DNA of 64,000 nucleotides, from positions 1 through 64,000 of the forward strand of contig NZ_JACHLU010000010.1 in the NCBI RefSeq assembly GCF_014204625.1. The letters run 5' to 3'. A program made the translations under genes and the position numbers. Shown here one piece after another: positions 55,997-64,000 of the stretch; position 1 is the first letter of the stretch; the number at the start of each line of letters is the position of its first letter. Source of the DNA: Gillisella vitis. GTDB lineage: Bacteria; Pseudomonadota; Alphaproteobacteria; Rhizobiales; Rhizobiaceae. The notes beneath the pieces were generated by a model that worked only from the letters and a program-made list of their open reading frames with translations, did not search any database and had not been told where the DNA came from.

Positions 55997-56797
55997 TCAA
56001 TGGGTAATCAGCTTGATGGCGACAAAAACCAGCACGATGGCAAGGGTTGTTCGCACCGCTTTTTCAGGCAGTTTCGGCGCAGCATAGCTGCCCAGAATAA
56101 TACCGGGTATAGAGCCGACCAGCAGTGAAATCAGCAAGACCCAGTTCACGTCGCCAATCATCCAGTAGCCAACGCCACCCAGCAGCGTCAGAGGGATGGC
56201 GTGCGCAATGTCCGAGCCGACAATGTCGTTGATTTTGGAGCGCGGATAGAGAAACAGCAGCGCCGTGACACCAATGGCGCCGGCACCCACCGATGTCAGG
56301 GTGACAAGCACGCCAAGAATGATTCCCAAAGCGACTGTGCCTGTATCAATGGTGGCGGGGCGGGGATTACTGTGCTTTTTCAGCCATTGCATTTCATAGC
56401 GCATCAGCAGATCACGAAACAGCAGGATCAAGGCGGTGAGCAGCAGCATGATCCCGAGGCTGGTGGTGAGAATCGCCACAGAATGCGTGCTTTTACGGTC
56501 CATACCGCTCATGAACCAAAGGGTGATGGCCGTGGCGGGGATGCTGCCAAGCGCCAGCAGCCCAACGAGACGCCAGCGAATATGGCCGTGACGATGATGC
56601 ACCCCGGCACCCGCCATCTTGGTGATGGCTGCATACAAAAGGTCTGTTCCCACAGCCGTTGTGGGATGAATGCCAAACAGCAGAACCATGAGCGGGGTCA
56701 TGAGTGAGGCTCCGCCAACACCCGTGATACCAACCAGAGACCCAACGAGAAAACCGGAGAGGGGCAGCAGCGGGTCAAAAGAAAAATTTGTCAGCAA
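55997..56797 (-). CDS. Sulfite exporter TauE/SafE family membrane protein
   Basis: About 266 residues from TTG 56797 (GGAG seven bases upstream); the first 19 codons of the longer frame look non-coding. Seven to eight TM helices with the family motif GITGVGGASLMTP (about 25-37) and its repeat TSVGAGAIGVTALLFLYP in the second half. Thought to export sulfite or organosulfonates; the substrate is unproven. Convergent with holB. Confidence 0.8.
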   Translation of the reverse strand: MLTNFSFDPLLPLSGFLVGSLVGITGVGGASLMTPLMVLLFGIHPTTAVGTDLLYAAITKMAGAGVHHRHGHIRWRLVGLLALGSIPATAITLWFMSGMDRKSTHSVAILTTSLGIMLLLTALILLFRDLLMRYEMQWLKKHSNPRPATIDTGTVALGIILGVLVTLTSVGAGAIGVTALLFLYPRSKINDIVGSDIAHAIPLTLLGGVGYWMIGDVNWVLLISLLVGSIPGIILGSYAAPKLPEKAVRTTLAIVLVFVAIKLITH

Positions 56798-57177
56798 GCC
56801 ATGTCTCCGGGTGTGCCATTCATCATGTTTGCTTCCAGACCGGAGGGGTATCAAAGCAGATCGAAGACGAATGACGTCTTTTCAAGTGGTTGGGAGCTAT
56901 ACCATTTCGATGATAGGCCGCCAAAGATTTTCTGGCCCTGTTTTTGCCACAATAAAGAAAAGACTCCCTCAAACTGTCATCGCGCAGGATATTTGTTTTA
57001 CGACGACTCTGTATCTCGTGCCGCAGTGAACCAAATGCAGGGCAATCTGGTCAAGCCCGATAAAGCTGCCTGCTGAAATGTCATTCACGATAAACTTGTT
57101 GTTTCGTCAGGCTCAAACATGCGTTAAGAGCGGCATACAGTTTATAAAGACAAGACGCGGACTCCAAAGGCCGATCC
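56798..57177. other. Gene-free stretch upstream of metG, about 380 bp
   Basis: No convincing ORF or structured RNA. Two overlapping plus-strand ORFs (56670-57076) lack RBS and familiar sequence. The 5' region of metG lies here. Confidence 0.35.
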
Positions 57178-58722
57178 ATGACCGATACATTCTACATCAC
57201 CACCGCCATTTCCTATCCTAACGGCAAGCCGCACATTGGCCATGCCTATGAGCTGATCGCAACCGATGCCATGGCGCGGTTTCAGCGCCTTGATGGTAAG
57301 GATGTATTGTTTCTGACTGGCACGGACGAGCATGGCCAGAAGATGCAGCAGACAGCCCGCGCTGAGGGTATTACGCCAGAAGAACTGGCCAAGCGCAATT
57401 CTGATGAATTTCGTGCCATGGGAGCGTTGCTCAACGCCTCCAACGATGACTTTATCCGCACAACAGAGCCGCGCCACCACGAGGCCAGTCAGGCCATCTG
57501 GAAGCGGATGGAAGCCAATGGCGACATCTACAAAGACAGCTACGCTGGCTGGTATTCGGTGCGTGACGAAGCCTATTACGCTGAGGATGAAACCTCTATG
57601 CGCGATGGTGTGCGCTATGGACCGCAAGGCACAGCCGTGGAATGGGTGGAAGAGGAAAGCTATTTCTTCAAGCTCTCGGCCTATGAAGACAAGCTACTGA
57701 AACTGTACGAAGATCAGCCCGACTTTATCGGCCCCAACGAGCGCCGCAATGAAGTGATGTCGTTTGTCAAATCCGGCCTCAAGGATTTGTCGGTGTCGCG
57801 CACCACCTTTGACTGGGGCATTAAAGTGCCCGGCGATGACAAGCATGTCATGTATGTCTGGGTCGATGCGCTGACCAACTATATCACCGCTACCGGCTAT
57901 CTGACCGATGAGAATGGCCCGCGCGCCAAATATTGGCCTGCGGATGCACATATCATCGGCAAGGACATTATCCGTTTTCACGCAGTGTACTGGCCAGCCT
58001 TTTTGATGTCCGCCGGTTTGCCTTTGCCAAAGCGGGTCTATGCCCACGGGTTCTTGCTCAACAAGGGCGAGAAAATGTCGAAGTCGCTGGGCAATGTGGT
58101 GGACCCGGTGAATCTGGTCAATCACTTTGGTCTGGATCAGGTGCGGTTCTTCTTCCTGCGCGAAGTGTCGTTTGGGCAGGATGGCAGCTATTCGGAAGAG
58201 GGGATTGGCACGCGCATCAATGCGGACCTCGCCAATGGCATTGGCAATCTTGCCAGTCGCTCACTGTCGATGATCGGCAAGAATTGCGATGGCAAGATTC
58301 CGCAGCCCGGCGAATTGACCGATGCCGACAAGGCCATTCTGGCCGTTGCTGATTCTGCAATCACCATTTGCCGCGAGGAAATGGCGAACCAGCAGGTTCA
58401 TAAGGCTGTTGGTGCCATCATGAATATTGTCAACGAAACCGACCGCTATTTTGCCGCGCAAGAACCTTGGGTTTTGCGCAAGACCGATGTGCCGCGCATG
58501 GAAACCGTCCTCTACGTCACCGCCGAAGTGGTGCGTCAGATTGCCATTCTGTTCCAGCCGATCATGCCGGACAGCGCTGCCAAGTTGCTCGATCTGGTGG
58601 CCGTGGCACCACAAGACCGCAGCTTTGCCAAGTTGGGCGAGGCGGGTCGTCTCACCCCCGGAACCGTTCTGGAAACGCCAGCCCCGGTGTTTCCACGTTA
58701 TGTCGCCCCTGAAAAGGCTTGA
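57178..58722 (+). CDS. metG: Methionyl-tRNA synthetase
   Basis: 514 residues. HIGH-type signature at PHIGH (about 15-19), KMSKS at about 300-304 ([11 protein letters not shown]), and the C-terminal anticodon helix bundle. The length and lack of a C-terminal tRNA-binding domain fit the short rhizobial form. It charges initiator and elongator tRNA-Met. Followed by tatD after 4 bp, the usual arrangement. Confidence 0.96.
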   Translation: MTDTFYITTAISYPNGKPHIGHAYELIATDAMARFQRLDGKDVLFLTGTDEHGQKMQQTARAEGITPEELAKRNSDEFRAMGALLNASNDDFIRTTEPRHHEASQAIWKRMEANGDIYKDSYAGWYSVRDEAYYAEDETSMRDGVRYGPQGTAVEWVEEESYFFKLSAYEDKLLKLYEDQPDFIGPNERRNEVMSFVKSGLKDLSVSRTTFDWGIKVPGDDKHVMYVWVDALTNYITATGYLTDENGPRAKYWPADAHIIGKDIIRFHAVYWPAFLMSAGLPLPKRVYAHGFLLNKGEKMSKSLGNVVDPVNLVNHFGLDQVRFFFLREVSFGQDGSYSEEGIGTRINADLANGIGNLASRSLSMIGKNCDGKIPQPGELTDADKAILAVADSAITICREEMANQQVHKAVGAIMNIVNETDRYFAAQEPWVLRKTDVPRMETVLYVTAEVVRQIAILFQPIMPDSAAKLLDLVAVAPQDRSFAKLGEAGRLTPGTVLETPAPVFPRYVAPEKA

Positions 58723-58726
58723 AACT

Positions 58727-59509
58727 ATGCTGATTGATACCCATTGCCATCTGGATTTTGCCGATTTCGAGGAAGAGCGTGACGATCTGGTCAAGCGCGC
58801 CCATGATGCTGGCGTGAAACAGATGGTGACAATCTCCACCCGCGTGGCCAAGCTGGATACGCTGCTGGCTTTGACGCAGCGGTATCCGTCGGTTTTTTGC
58901 TCGGTTGGCACGCATCCCAACAATGCCAATGAAGAGCTGGATATTTCAGCAGATGATCTGGTGCGGCTTGCCAATGCCCATGACAAAATCGTGGCGATTG
59001 GCGAATGCGGTCTGGACTACTTCTATGACACGCAAACGCCGGAAGATCAGAAAACCGGCTTTTTGCGCCATATCGAGGCTTCGCGCCAGACGCAATTGCC
59101 GTTGGTGATTCACAGCCGCAGTGCGGATGAGGATATGGCGGCAATTTTGACGCAAGAGACGGAAAAAGGGGCATTTCCCTTTATTCTCCATTGCTTCTCG
59201 GCGGGTGAAGCTCTTGCCAAAACCGGGGTCGCGCTTGGCGGCTATATCTCGTTTTCAGGCATTGTCACCTTTCCAAAATCGCAAGACTTGCGCGACATTG
59301 CCAAGGATATTCCACTGGATAGACTGCTGGTGGAAACAGACGCGCCCTATCTTGCGCCAAAGCGCTGGCGCGGCAAGCGCAATGAGCCATCCTATGTGGT
59401 GAACACAGCCGAGGTTCTGGCCGAGGTCAAGGGATTGAGCTATGCCGATATGGCCAGGATCACCACCGATAATGCCCTTCGCCTGTTTTCCAAAATGCCA
59501 AGGGTGTAG
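58727..59509 (+). CDS. tatD: TatD-family metal-dependent hydrolase/DNase
   Basis: 260 residues from ATG 58727. Amidohydrolase fold with metal ligands D-T-H-C-H (4-8), E in IGECGLD (about 92), H in VIHSR (about 129) and in LHCFSAG (about 155), and a late D in LLVETDAPYLAP (about 204). TatD-like enzymes are 3'-5' exonucleases or deacylases for DNA repair or tRNA quality control. Lies in the metG-tatD-MBL cluster. Confidence 0.92.
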   Translation: MLIDTHCHLDFADFEEERDDLVKRAHDAGVKQMVTISTRVAKLDTLLALTQRYPSVFCSVGTHPNNANEELDISADDLVRLANAHDKIVAIGECGLDYFYDTQTPEDQKTGFLRHIEASRQTQLPLVIHSRSADEDMAAILTQETEKGAFPFILHCFSAGEALAKTGVALGGYISFSGIVTFPKSQDLRDIAKDIPLDRLLVETDAPYLAPKRWRGKRNEPSYVVNTAEVLAEVKGLSYADMARITTDNALRLFSKMPRV

Positions 59510-59516
59510 CTGATCC

Positions 59517-60344
59517 ATGACCTATCTGCGCCGCTTCACCATTCTGGGATGTTCGTCCTCGCCGGGCGTGCCAAGGATCAATGGTGAATGGGGGGCCTGT
59601 AATCCGCAAAACCCGAAAAACCGCCGCACCCGTGCGTCTTTTCTGATCGAGCAAACCGGCCCGGACGGCGGAAAAACCACGGTGCTGGTGGATACCGGCC
59701 CCGATTGCCGCGAGCAGATGATACGGGCGAACGTGCAGAGCATTGATGCTGTGATGTATACGCACGCTCATGCAGATCACTTGCATGGCATTGATGATTT
59801 GCGTGGCTATGCGCTATCGCAGCGCCAGCGCATCCCGATCTATGCCGATGCGGAAACCATGCAGCGCATTGAAGCCGGATTTGGCTATTGCCTGAAAACG
59901 CCAGAGGGCAGCAATTATCCGCCGATTGTTCAACCGCATGTGATTGAAAGCCTTGATGAGCCGGTGGTGATTGAAGGGAAGGGGGGCGCAATCCCTCTCC
60001 TGCCTCTCATGCAGCAGCATGGCGACATTACCTCTCTCGGCTTTCGCATTGGCAATGTGGCCTATTGCAGCGATGTCAGCGATTTCCCGGCTGAAACCGT
60101 GCCCCGGCTTTTCGGACTGGATGTGCTTGTCATTGATGCTCTGCAATACAAGGAACATCCGAGTCATCTTTCGCTGGCGCAATCCCTTGGCTGGATTGAA
60201 AAACTGTCACCTGCACGCGCTATTTTGACCCATATGCATATTCCCCTTGATTACGACATAGTCATGGGGGAAACGCCTGCACATGTTGAACCCGCCTATG
60301 ATCAGATGCAGTTTGAAACCACCTTGGTAACGCCTGGCTCCTGA
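59517..60344 (+). CDS. PhnP-like MBL-fold metallohydrolase
   Basis: 275 residues. H-A-H-A-D-H (about 82-87) with the C-terminal HMHI and upstream D in VDTGPD. Starts with ILGCSSSPGVP, characteristic of the metG-tatD-linked PhnP/TrpH-like subgroup. Probably a phosphodiesterase. Seven bases after tatD. Confidence 0.85.
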   Translation: MTYLRRFTILGCSSSPGVPRINGEWGACNPQNPKNRRTRASFLIEQTGPDGGKTTVLVDTGPDCREQMIRANVQSIDAVMYTHAHADHLHGIDDLRGYALSQRQRIPIYADAETMQRIEAGFGYCLKTPEGSNYPPIVQPHVIESLDEPVVIEGKGGAIPLLPLMQQHGDITSLGFRIGNVAYCSDVSDFPAETVPRLFGLDVLVIDALQYKEHPSHLSLAQSLGWIEKLSPARAILTHMHIPLDYDIVMGETPAHVEPAYDQMQFETTLVTPGS

Positions 60345-60375
60345 CCCAACCGGCCCGTGCGTGGGTGAAAATCTG

Positions 60376-62160
60376 ATGTTGAACAAGCCATTTCAATCCC
60401 CCGGAGTTGCCAGTTTTCTGGATAATGTTCGTTTGCAGCGATTGCAGGCGTTGTTTCGCCGTGGGGAGCTGGCGCTGGTGGTGCTGGCAGCTTTCATTGG
60501 CGTTCTGGCCGGACTTCTCGTGTCCCTCGTCAGCTTTCTCAGCGCCGAGCTGCATTACCGGGTTTTTGGCGTCGAAGGCTCTTTGAGTGGCAGCAATGTC
60601 TCTGGTCTGATTGTGCTGGCAGGACCGATGATGGGCGGCATTCTGCTGGGCCTGATTGTGTTTGTGCTGTCCAAAACACGCAAAAAACCGATGATTGACC
60701 CGATTGAGGCCAACGCACTGCATGGCGGTCGGCTGTCGCTGACCGACAGCATCATTGTCTGTATACAAAACGTTGTTTCCAACGGTTTTGGTGCATCTGT
60801 TGGGCTGGAAGCTGGCTACAGCCAGATTGCGTCCGGCTTTGCATCAAAAATCGGCATAAAGTTGAAGCTGAGGCGAGGGGATATGCGCATATTGGTGGGC
60901 TGCGGTGCTGCCGGCGCCATTGCCGCCGCCTTTGATGCACCACTGACAGGGGCGTTTTACGCCATTGAGCTGATTATTGGCTCCTATACAGTGATTACGC
61001 TGGCACCCGTGATTGTCTCGGCGCTGGTTGCCAATATGGTGGCAAACCAGATTTCACACCATGGTATTTCTATTAATATTGGTGCGATTGGCGATGTCAT
61101 GCCGATAGATTATATCCCTGCGCTTGTTCTTGGCATTCTCTGTGCGGGCATTGGCATTGTGCTCATGCAGGCGGTTTCTTTCATTGAAGAAACCGCCCGT
61201 CGAAGTGCAATTTCTCAACCATTCCGGCCATTTATCGGCGGTATGGTGGTAGGGCTTCTGGCACTGGTTTCGCCGCAGGTTCTCTCCAGTGGCCATGGTG
61301 CCTTGCATCTTAATCTCAATACTGGCTCGACTCTGGGTGCGCTGGCTTTGCTGTTTTTGATGAAATCGGTGGCCAGTGCCGTCTCCATTGGCTCCGGCTT
61401 TCGTGGCGGCCTGTTTTTTGCCTCGCTGTTTATGGGGTCTTTGCTCGGCAAGATTTTTGCTTTTGGCGTGGCGCTCTTTCCAGAGTTCACGCTATCGCCT
61501 GTGATCTATGCCGTGGTGGGCATGAGCGCTTTTGCCGCCGCCGTGATTGGCGGTCCGCTGACCATGACGTTTCTGGCACTGGAGCTGACGGGCGATTTTC
61601 CCATCACAGCGTTGGTGCTGGCCTCTGTGGTCACGACCTCGCTGGTGGTGCGGGTGTTCTTCGGCTATTCCTTTGCTACATGGCGTTTTCATCTTCGCGG
61701 AGAAACCATCCGCAGCGCCCATGATGTCGGCTGGATCCGCGATCTGACCGTCTCAAAAATGATGCGTCCCGATGTTCGCACCGCCAAAATCTCCATGGGC
61801 ATGCAGGACTTCACCAAGCGTTTTCCGCTCGGGTCAACCCAGCGTGTCATCATGGTCAATGATGATGGACGCTATGTGGGCATTGTGCTGGTACCAGAAG
61901 TTTACGCCGACCCGATGGATAGAAATGGCAGCCAACGCAATCTGGAAAGCTATCTGCACTACACCAAGGATGTGCTGCTCCCAACCATGAACGTCAAACA
62001 GGCCGCAGCATTGTTTGACAAAACCCAGAGCGAAGCATTGGCCGTGGTCAATGACCTCGGACAGGTCAAACCCGTCGGCTTGCTGACAGAAAGCCACACA
62101 TTGCGACGCTACAGTGAAGAGCTAGACCAACGCCGCCGTGAAGCATCCGGTGAGATTTAG
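60376..62160 (+). CDS. CLC-type chloride channel/transporter with CBS domains
   Basis: 594 residues from ATG 60376 (GTG 60361 in frame). About ten to eleven TM helices; GFGASVGLEAGYSQ (about 137-150) carries the gating-glutamate position (GLE), and GCGAAGAIAAAFDAPLTGAFYAIEL the helix-F-like segment. C-terminal CBS pair (VSKMMRPDV; LPTMNVKQAAALFDKTQSEA) for regulation. Exchanges Cl- for H+ or conducts Cl-. The usual G-x-E-G-P is G-L-E-A-G here. Confidence 0.85.
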   Translation: MLNKPFQSPGVASFLDNVRLQRLQALFRRGELALVVLAAFIGVLAGLLVSLVSFLSAELHYRVFGVEGSLSGSNVSGLIVLAGPMMGGILLGLIVFVLSKTRKKPMIDPIEANALHGGRLSLTDSIIVCIQNVVSNGFGASVGLEAGYSQIASGFASKIGIKLKLRRGDMRILVGCGAAGAIAAAFDAPLTGAFYAIELIIGSYTVITLAPVIVSALVANMVANQISHHGISINIGAIGDVMPIDYIPALVLGILCAGIGIVLMQAVSFIEETARRSAISQPFRPFIGGMVVGLLALVSPQVLSSGHGALHLNLNTGSTLGALALLFLMKSVASAVSIGSGFRGGLFFASLFMGSLLGKIFAFGVALFPEFTLSPVIYAVVGMSAFAAAVIGGPLTMTFLALELTGDFPITALVLASVVTTSLVVRVFFGYSFATWRFHLRGETIRSAHDVGWIRDLTVSKMMRPDVRTAKISMGMQDFTKRFPLGSTQRVIMVNDDGRYVGIVLVPEVYADPMDRNGSQRNLESYLHYTKDVLLPTMNVKQAAALFDKTQSEALAVVNDLGQVKPVGLLTESHTLRRYSEELDQRRREASGEI

Positions 62161-62161
62161 G

Positions 62162-62262
62162 GCATCGGACCGAAAAGTGGCCCCGGTTTTCGGAAAAATC
62201 CGATGCAAAAACAAAAAAGCTATAGCATCGTGCCGATTCCGATTTATGGCACGATGCTATAG
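62162..62262. repeat. Two intergenic palindromes after the CLC gene
   Basis: GCATCGGA (62162-62169) pairs with TCCGATGC (62199-62206) around a complementary-rich loop, a form common in Rhizobiaceae intergenic regions. A second perfect 15-bp hairpin, 62220-62234 with 62248-62262, follows. Either could stop transcription. The remaining 62263-62478 shows no gene. Confidence 0.6.
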
Positions 62263-62478
62263 GGTCAGCCAGGTTCACGCGGTTTCGGAATGCTGTATCA
62301 TGAAGTCACTCATGGTTTGCGTTACAAATAAAAGTTCCATAACGTTGATTATCTGATTTTTGGAGATGACCGACGGGTTCACTTTTCAAGTGCGATATGC
62401 CCAATAGTTTCAATGGTTTCACTTACCCTCACGGATAGCAGTCACCTCCTCCAATGAGAAAATTATGCTGTCGCAAAA

Positions 62479-63933
62479 TCAGCCCATCAATTGATCGATC
62501 CAGTCCCGATCCAACACTGTCTCCAGCTCCATGGCGACATCATCCAGCGCGCGCTCTACACTATCTCGGTAGTTTTCTGCGGTGTCATTGACCCCAAAAC
62601 TGCGCAGCAAAGCGCTCCGATAGGAATCATTGGCAAACAACCCATGCAGATAAGTGCCCATGACGCGGCCATCCGCTGAGACGGCACCATCGTCGCGGCC
62701 CTGAATGGTCAGTGCCGGTCGTTGGCAATCTGGGCCGGTTGTGCGCCCAAGGTGAATTTCATAACCGCTTAGCGCCACATCATATTCCAGCGCGTGGGCT
62801 GTGCTGTTGCGCACGGTCTTTTCCGGGGCCATTTCCGTATCAACATCCAGCAGGCCAAGGCCCTCAACCCGACAAGGCGCACCTTCAAGGCCAAGCGGGT
62901 CCGATACGCTGTTGCCCAGCATTTGATAGCCGCCACAAATACCGATAATGCGGCCACCACGACGGCGGTGCATGAGCAAATCCTGATCCCAGCCATGTTG
63001 GCGTAGATCTTCCAGATCAGCAATGGTTGATTTTGATCCAGGCAGGATGACCAGCGCGGCATCCACTGGCAAGCGTTCGCCGGGACGCACATAACAAAGC
63101 TCCACCGAAGGCTCATTTGCGAACGGATCAAAATCATCAAAATTGGCGATCCGCGACAAGACTGGTACCGCGACTTTCAACGCGCCATTCGCCCTGCGCG
63201 TCAAGCGCTCCAGCGCCACGGAATCTTCAGATGGCAAACGGCTTGCCGCCTTCAGCCACGGCACAATACCAAAGCAGTTCCAGCCAGTAAAACCGTCAAT
63301 GGCAGCAATGCCATCATGAAACAGGCTCTGATCACCGCGGAACTTATTGATAATATAGCCCGAAATCATTGCGCGATCATCATCGGGCAAAATTGCATGG
63401 GTGCCCACCAGCGAGGCAATCACGCCGCCGCGATCAATATCACCCACCAAAACCACCGGCACATTGGCGCGGGTGGCAAAGCCCATATTGGCAATGTCGC
63501 CAGCGCGCAAATTGATCTCGGCGGGAGAGCCAGCCCCCTCGACAATCACCAGATCAGCCCCGGCCTTGACCTGCTCAAAGCTTTCCAGAACAGCGCCGAG
63601 CAATTGCGGTTTAAGCCGCTGGTAATCGCGGCCCTTGGCCTGACCAAACACCTTGCCCTGCACAATAATCTGGCTGCCCACCTCGCTTTGCGGCTTCAAC
63701 AGCACAGGGTTCATGTGCACAGATGACGGCGTGGCACAGGCCAGCGCCTGCAACCATTGGGCGCGACCAATTTCGCCGCCATCATCCGAGACGGCGGCAT
63801 TGTTCGACATGTTTTGCGGCTTGAAGGGGCGCACCACCATGCCCTTCAACCGCGCCAGCCGACACAATCCTGCCACCAGCACGGTCTTGCCAACATCCGA
63901 CCCTGTGCCTTGCAGCATCACCGTACGGGTCAT
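62479..63933 (-). CDS. cobQ: Cobyric acid synthase
   Basis: 484 residues. N-terminal P-loop GTGSDVGKTVLVAGL (about 10-24), central PGSKST and a C-terminal class I glutamine amidotransferase domain with GICGGYQMLG (catalytic Cys at about 335) and GTYLHGLF (His at about 425). It amidates four carboxyl groups of adenosyl-cobyrinic a,c-diamide in B12 synthesis. The upstream control region lies at or beyond the window edge; a B12 riboswitch could not be checked. Confidence 0.95.
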   Translation of the reverse strand: MTRTVMLQGTGSDVGKTVLVAGLCRLARLKGMVVRPFKPQNMSNNAAVSDDGGEIGRAQWLQALACATPSSVHMNPVLLKPQSEVGSQIIVQGKVFGQAKGRDYQRLKPQLLGAVLESFEQVKAGADLVIVEGAGSPAEINLRAGDIANMGFATRANVPVVLVGDIDRGGVIASLVGTHAILPDDDRAMISGYIINKFRGDQSLFHDGIAAIDGFTGWNCFGIVPWLKAASRLPSEDSVALERLTRRANGALKVAVPVLSRIANFDDFDPFANEPSVELCYVRPGERLPVDAALVILPGSKSTIADLEDLRQHGWDQDLLMHRRRGGRIIGICGGYQMLGNSVSDPLGLEGAPCRVEGLGLLDVDTEMAPEKTVRNSTAHALEYDVALSGYEIHLGRTTGPDCQRPALTIQGRDDGAVSADGRVMGTYLHGLFANDSYRSALLRSFGVNDTAENYRDSVERALDDVAMELETVLDRDWIDQLMG

Positions 63934-64000
63934 ACGGTCACACGCATATTGGGCGCAAAAAGCCGGTTTTGTCTTAGACGCTTCATGGGTGGTTTGAACT

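Noticed and set aside
56798-57177. Riboswitch or T-box-like leader before metG
   Set aside because: No conserved core was recognisable by eye, and T-box leaders are not expected in this group.
1-64000. tRNA or rRNA genes as island attachment sites
   Set aside because: No tRNA cloverleaf or CCA-ending gene was noticed at either side of the island within the window; the left border may lie outside.

Overview
The window looks like a chromosome segment of a Rhizobiales bacterium, most likely Rhizobiaceae (Agrobacterium/Allorhizobium/Rhizobium-like). The basis is the gene order rlpA-dacA-tmk-holB-metG-tatD-MBL, an imuA-imuB-dnaE2 cassette with an alphaproteobacterial GAAC-N7-GAAC LexA box, the cysG-DUF2849-cysI-DUF934 sulfur cluster, and typical rhizobial intergenic palindromes. 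This is inferred from gene content, not from a database match.

Positions 1 to about 30.45 kb are an accessory, defence-rich island. In order: a CBASS locus (two CD-NTases flanking one S-4TM pore-type effector) with a divergent CapH/CapP-type repressor-protease pair; a 2.8 kb IS1595-family-like element with perfect 25-bp inverted repeats carrying a broken coiled-coil/wHTH gene, a broken transposase and an intact MazEF pair; a very large DUF4011-helicase-nuclease-DUF3320 protein (Hhe architecture) in tandem with an RloC/PrrC-like ABC ATPase; an unrecognised three-gene membrane operon; small orphan genes; a C-terminal fragment of a second DnaE2; recombinase and wHTH remnants; a convergent beta-protein/sce7726 pair; and a Tn7-like tnsA-tnsB-tnsC-tniQ operon followed by TnsB-site-like repeats. 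Two copies of a 150-bp MITE-like element sit at 8.1 and 23.6 kb.

From 30.6 kb on the content is ordinary core genome: formaldehyde dehydrogenase fdhA, the SOS mutasome imuA-imuB-dnaE2, mazG, a deaminase, sulfite/nitrite reduction genes with siroheme synthase and ferredoxin-NADP reductase, a GntR regulator divergent from a DHDPS-family lyase, cell-envelope genes (rlpA, dacA), tmk-holB, metG-tatD-MBL, a CLC channel and cobQ. Two insertions interrupt it: a low-GC BsuBI/PstI-type restriction-modification pair (46.2-48.6 kb) and two sulfotransferase-like genes (38 kb and 51 kb).

How the parts may work together: the island stacks several independent anti-phage layers (cyclic-nucleotide signalling, helicase-nuclease, possible tRNA cleavage, toxin-antitoxin, restriction-modification) beside the enzymes that could have moved them. 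CapP-like proteolysis and the LexA-controlled mutasome would both respond to DNA damage. Function assignments rest on motifs and architecture read by eye; no searches could be run.
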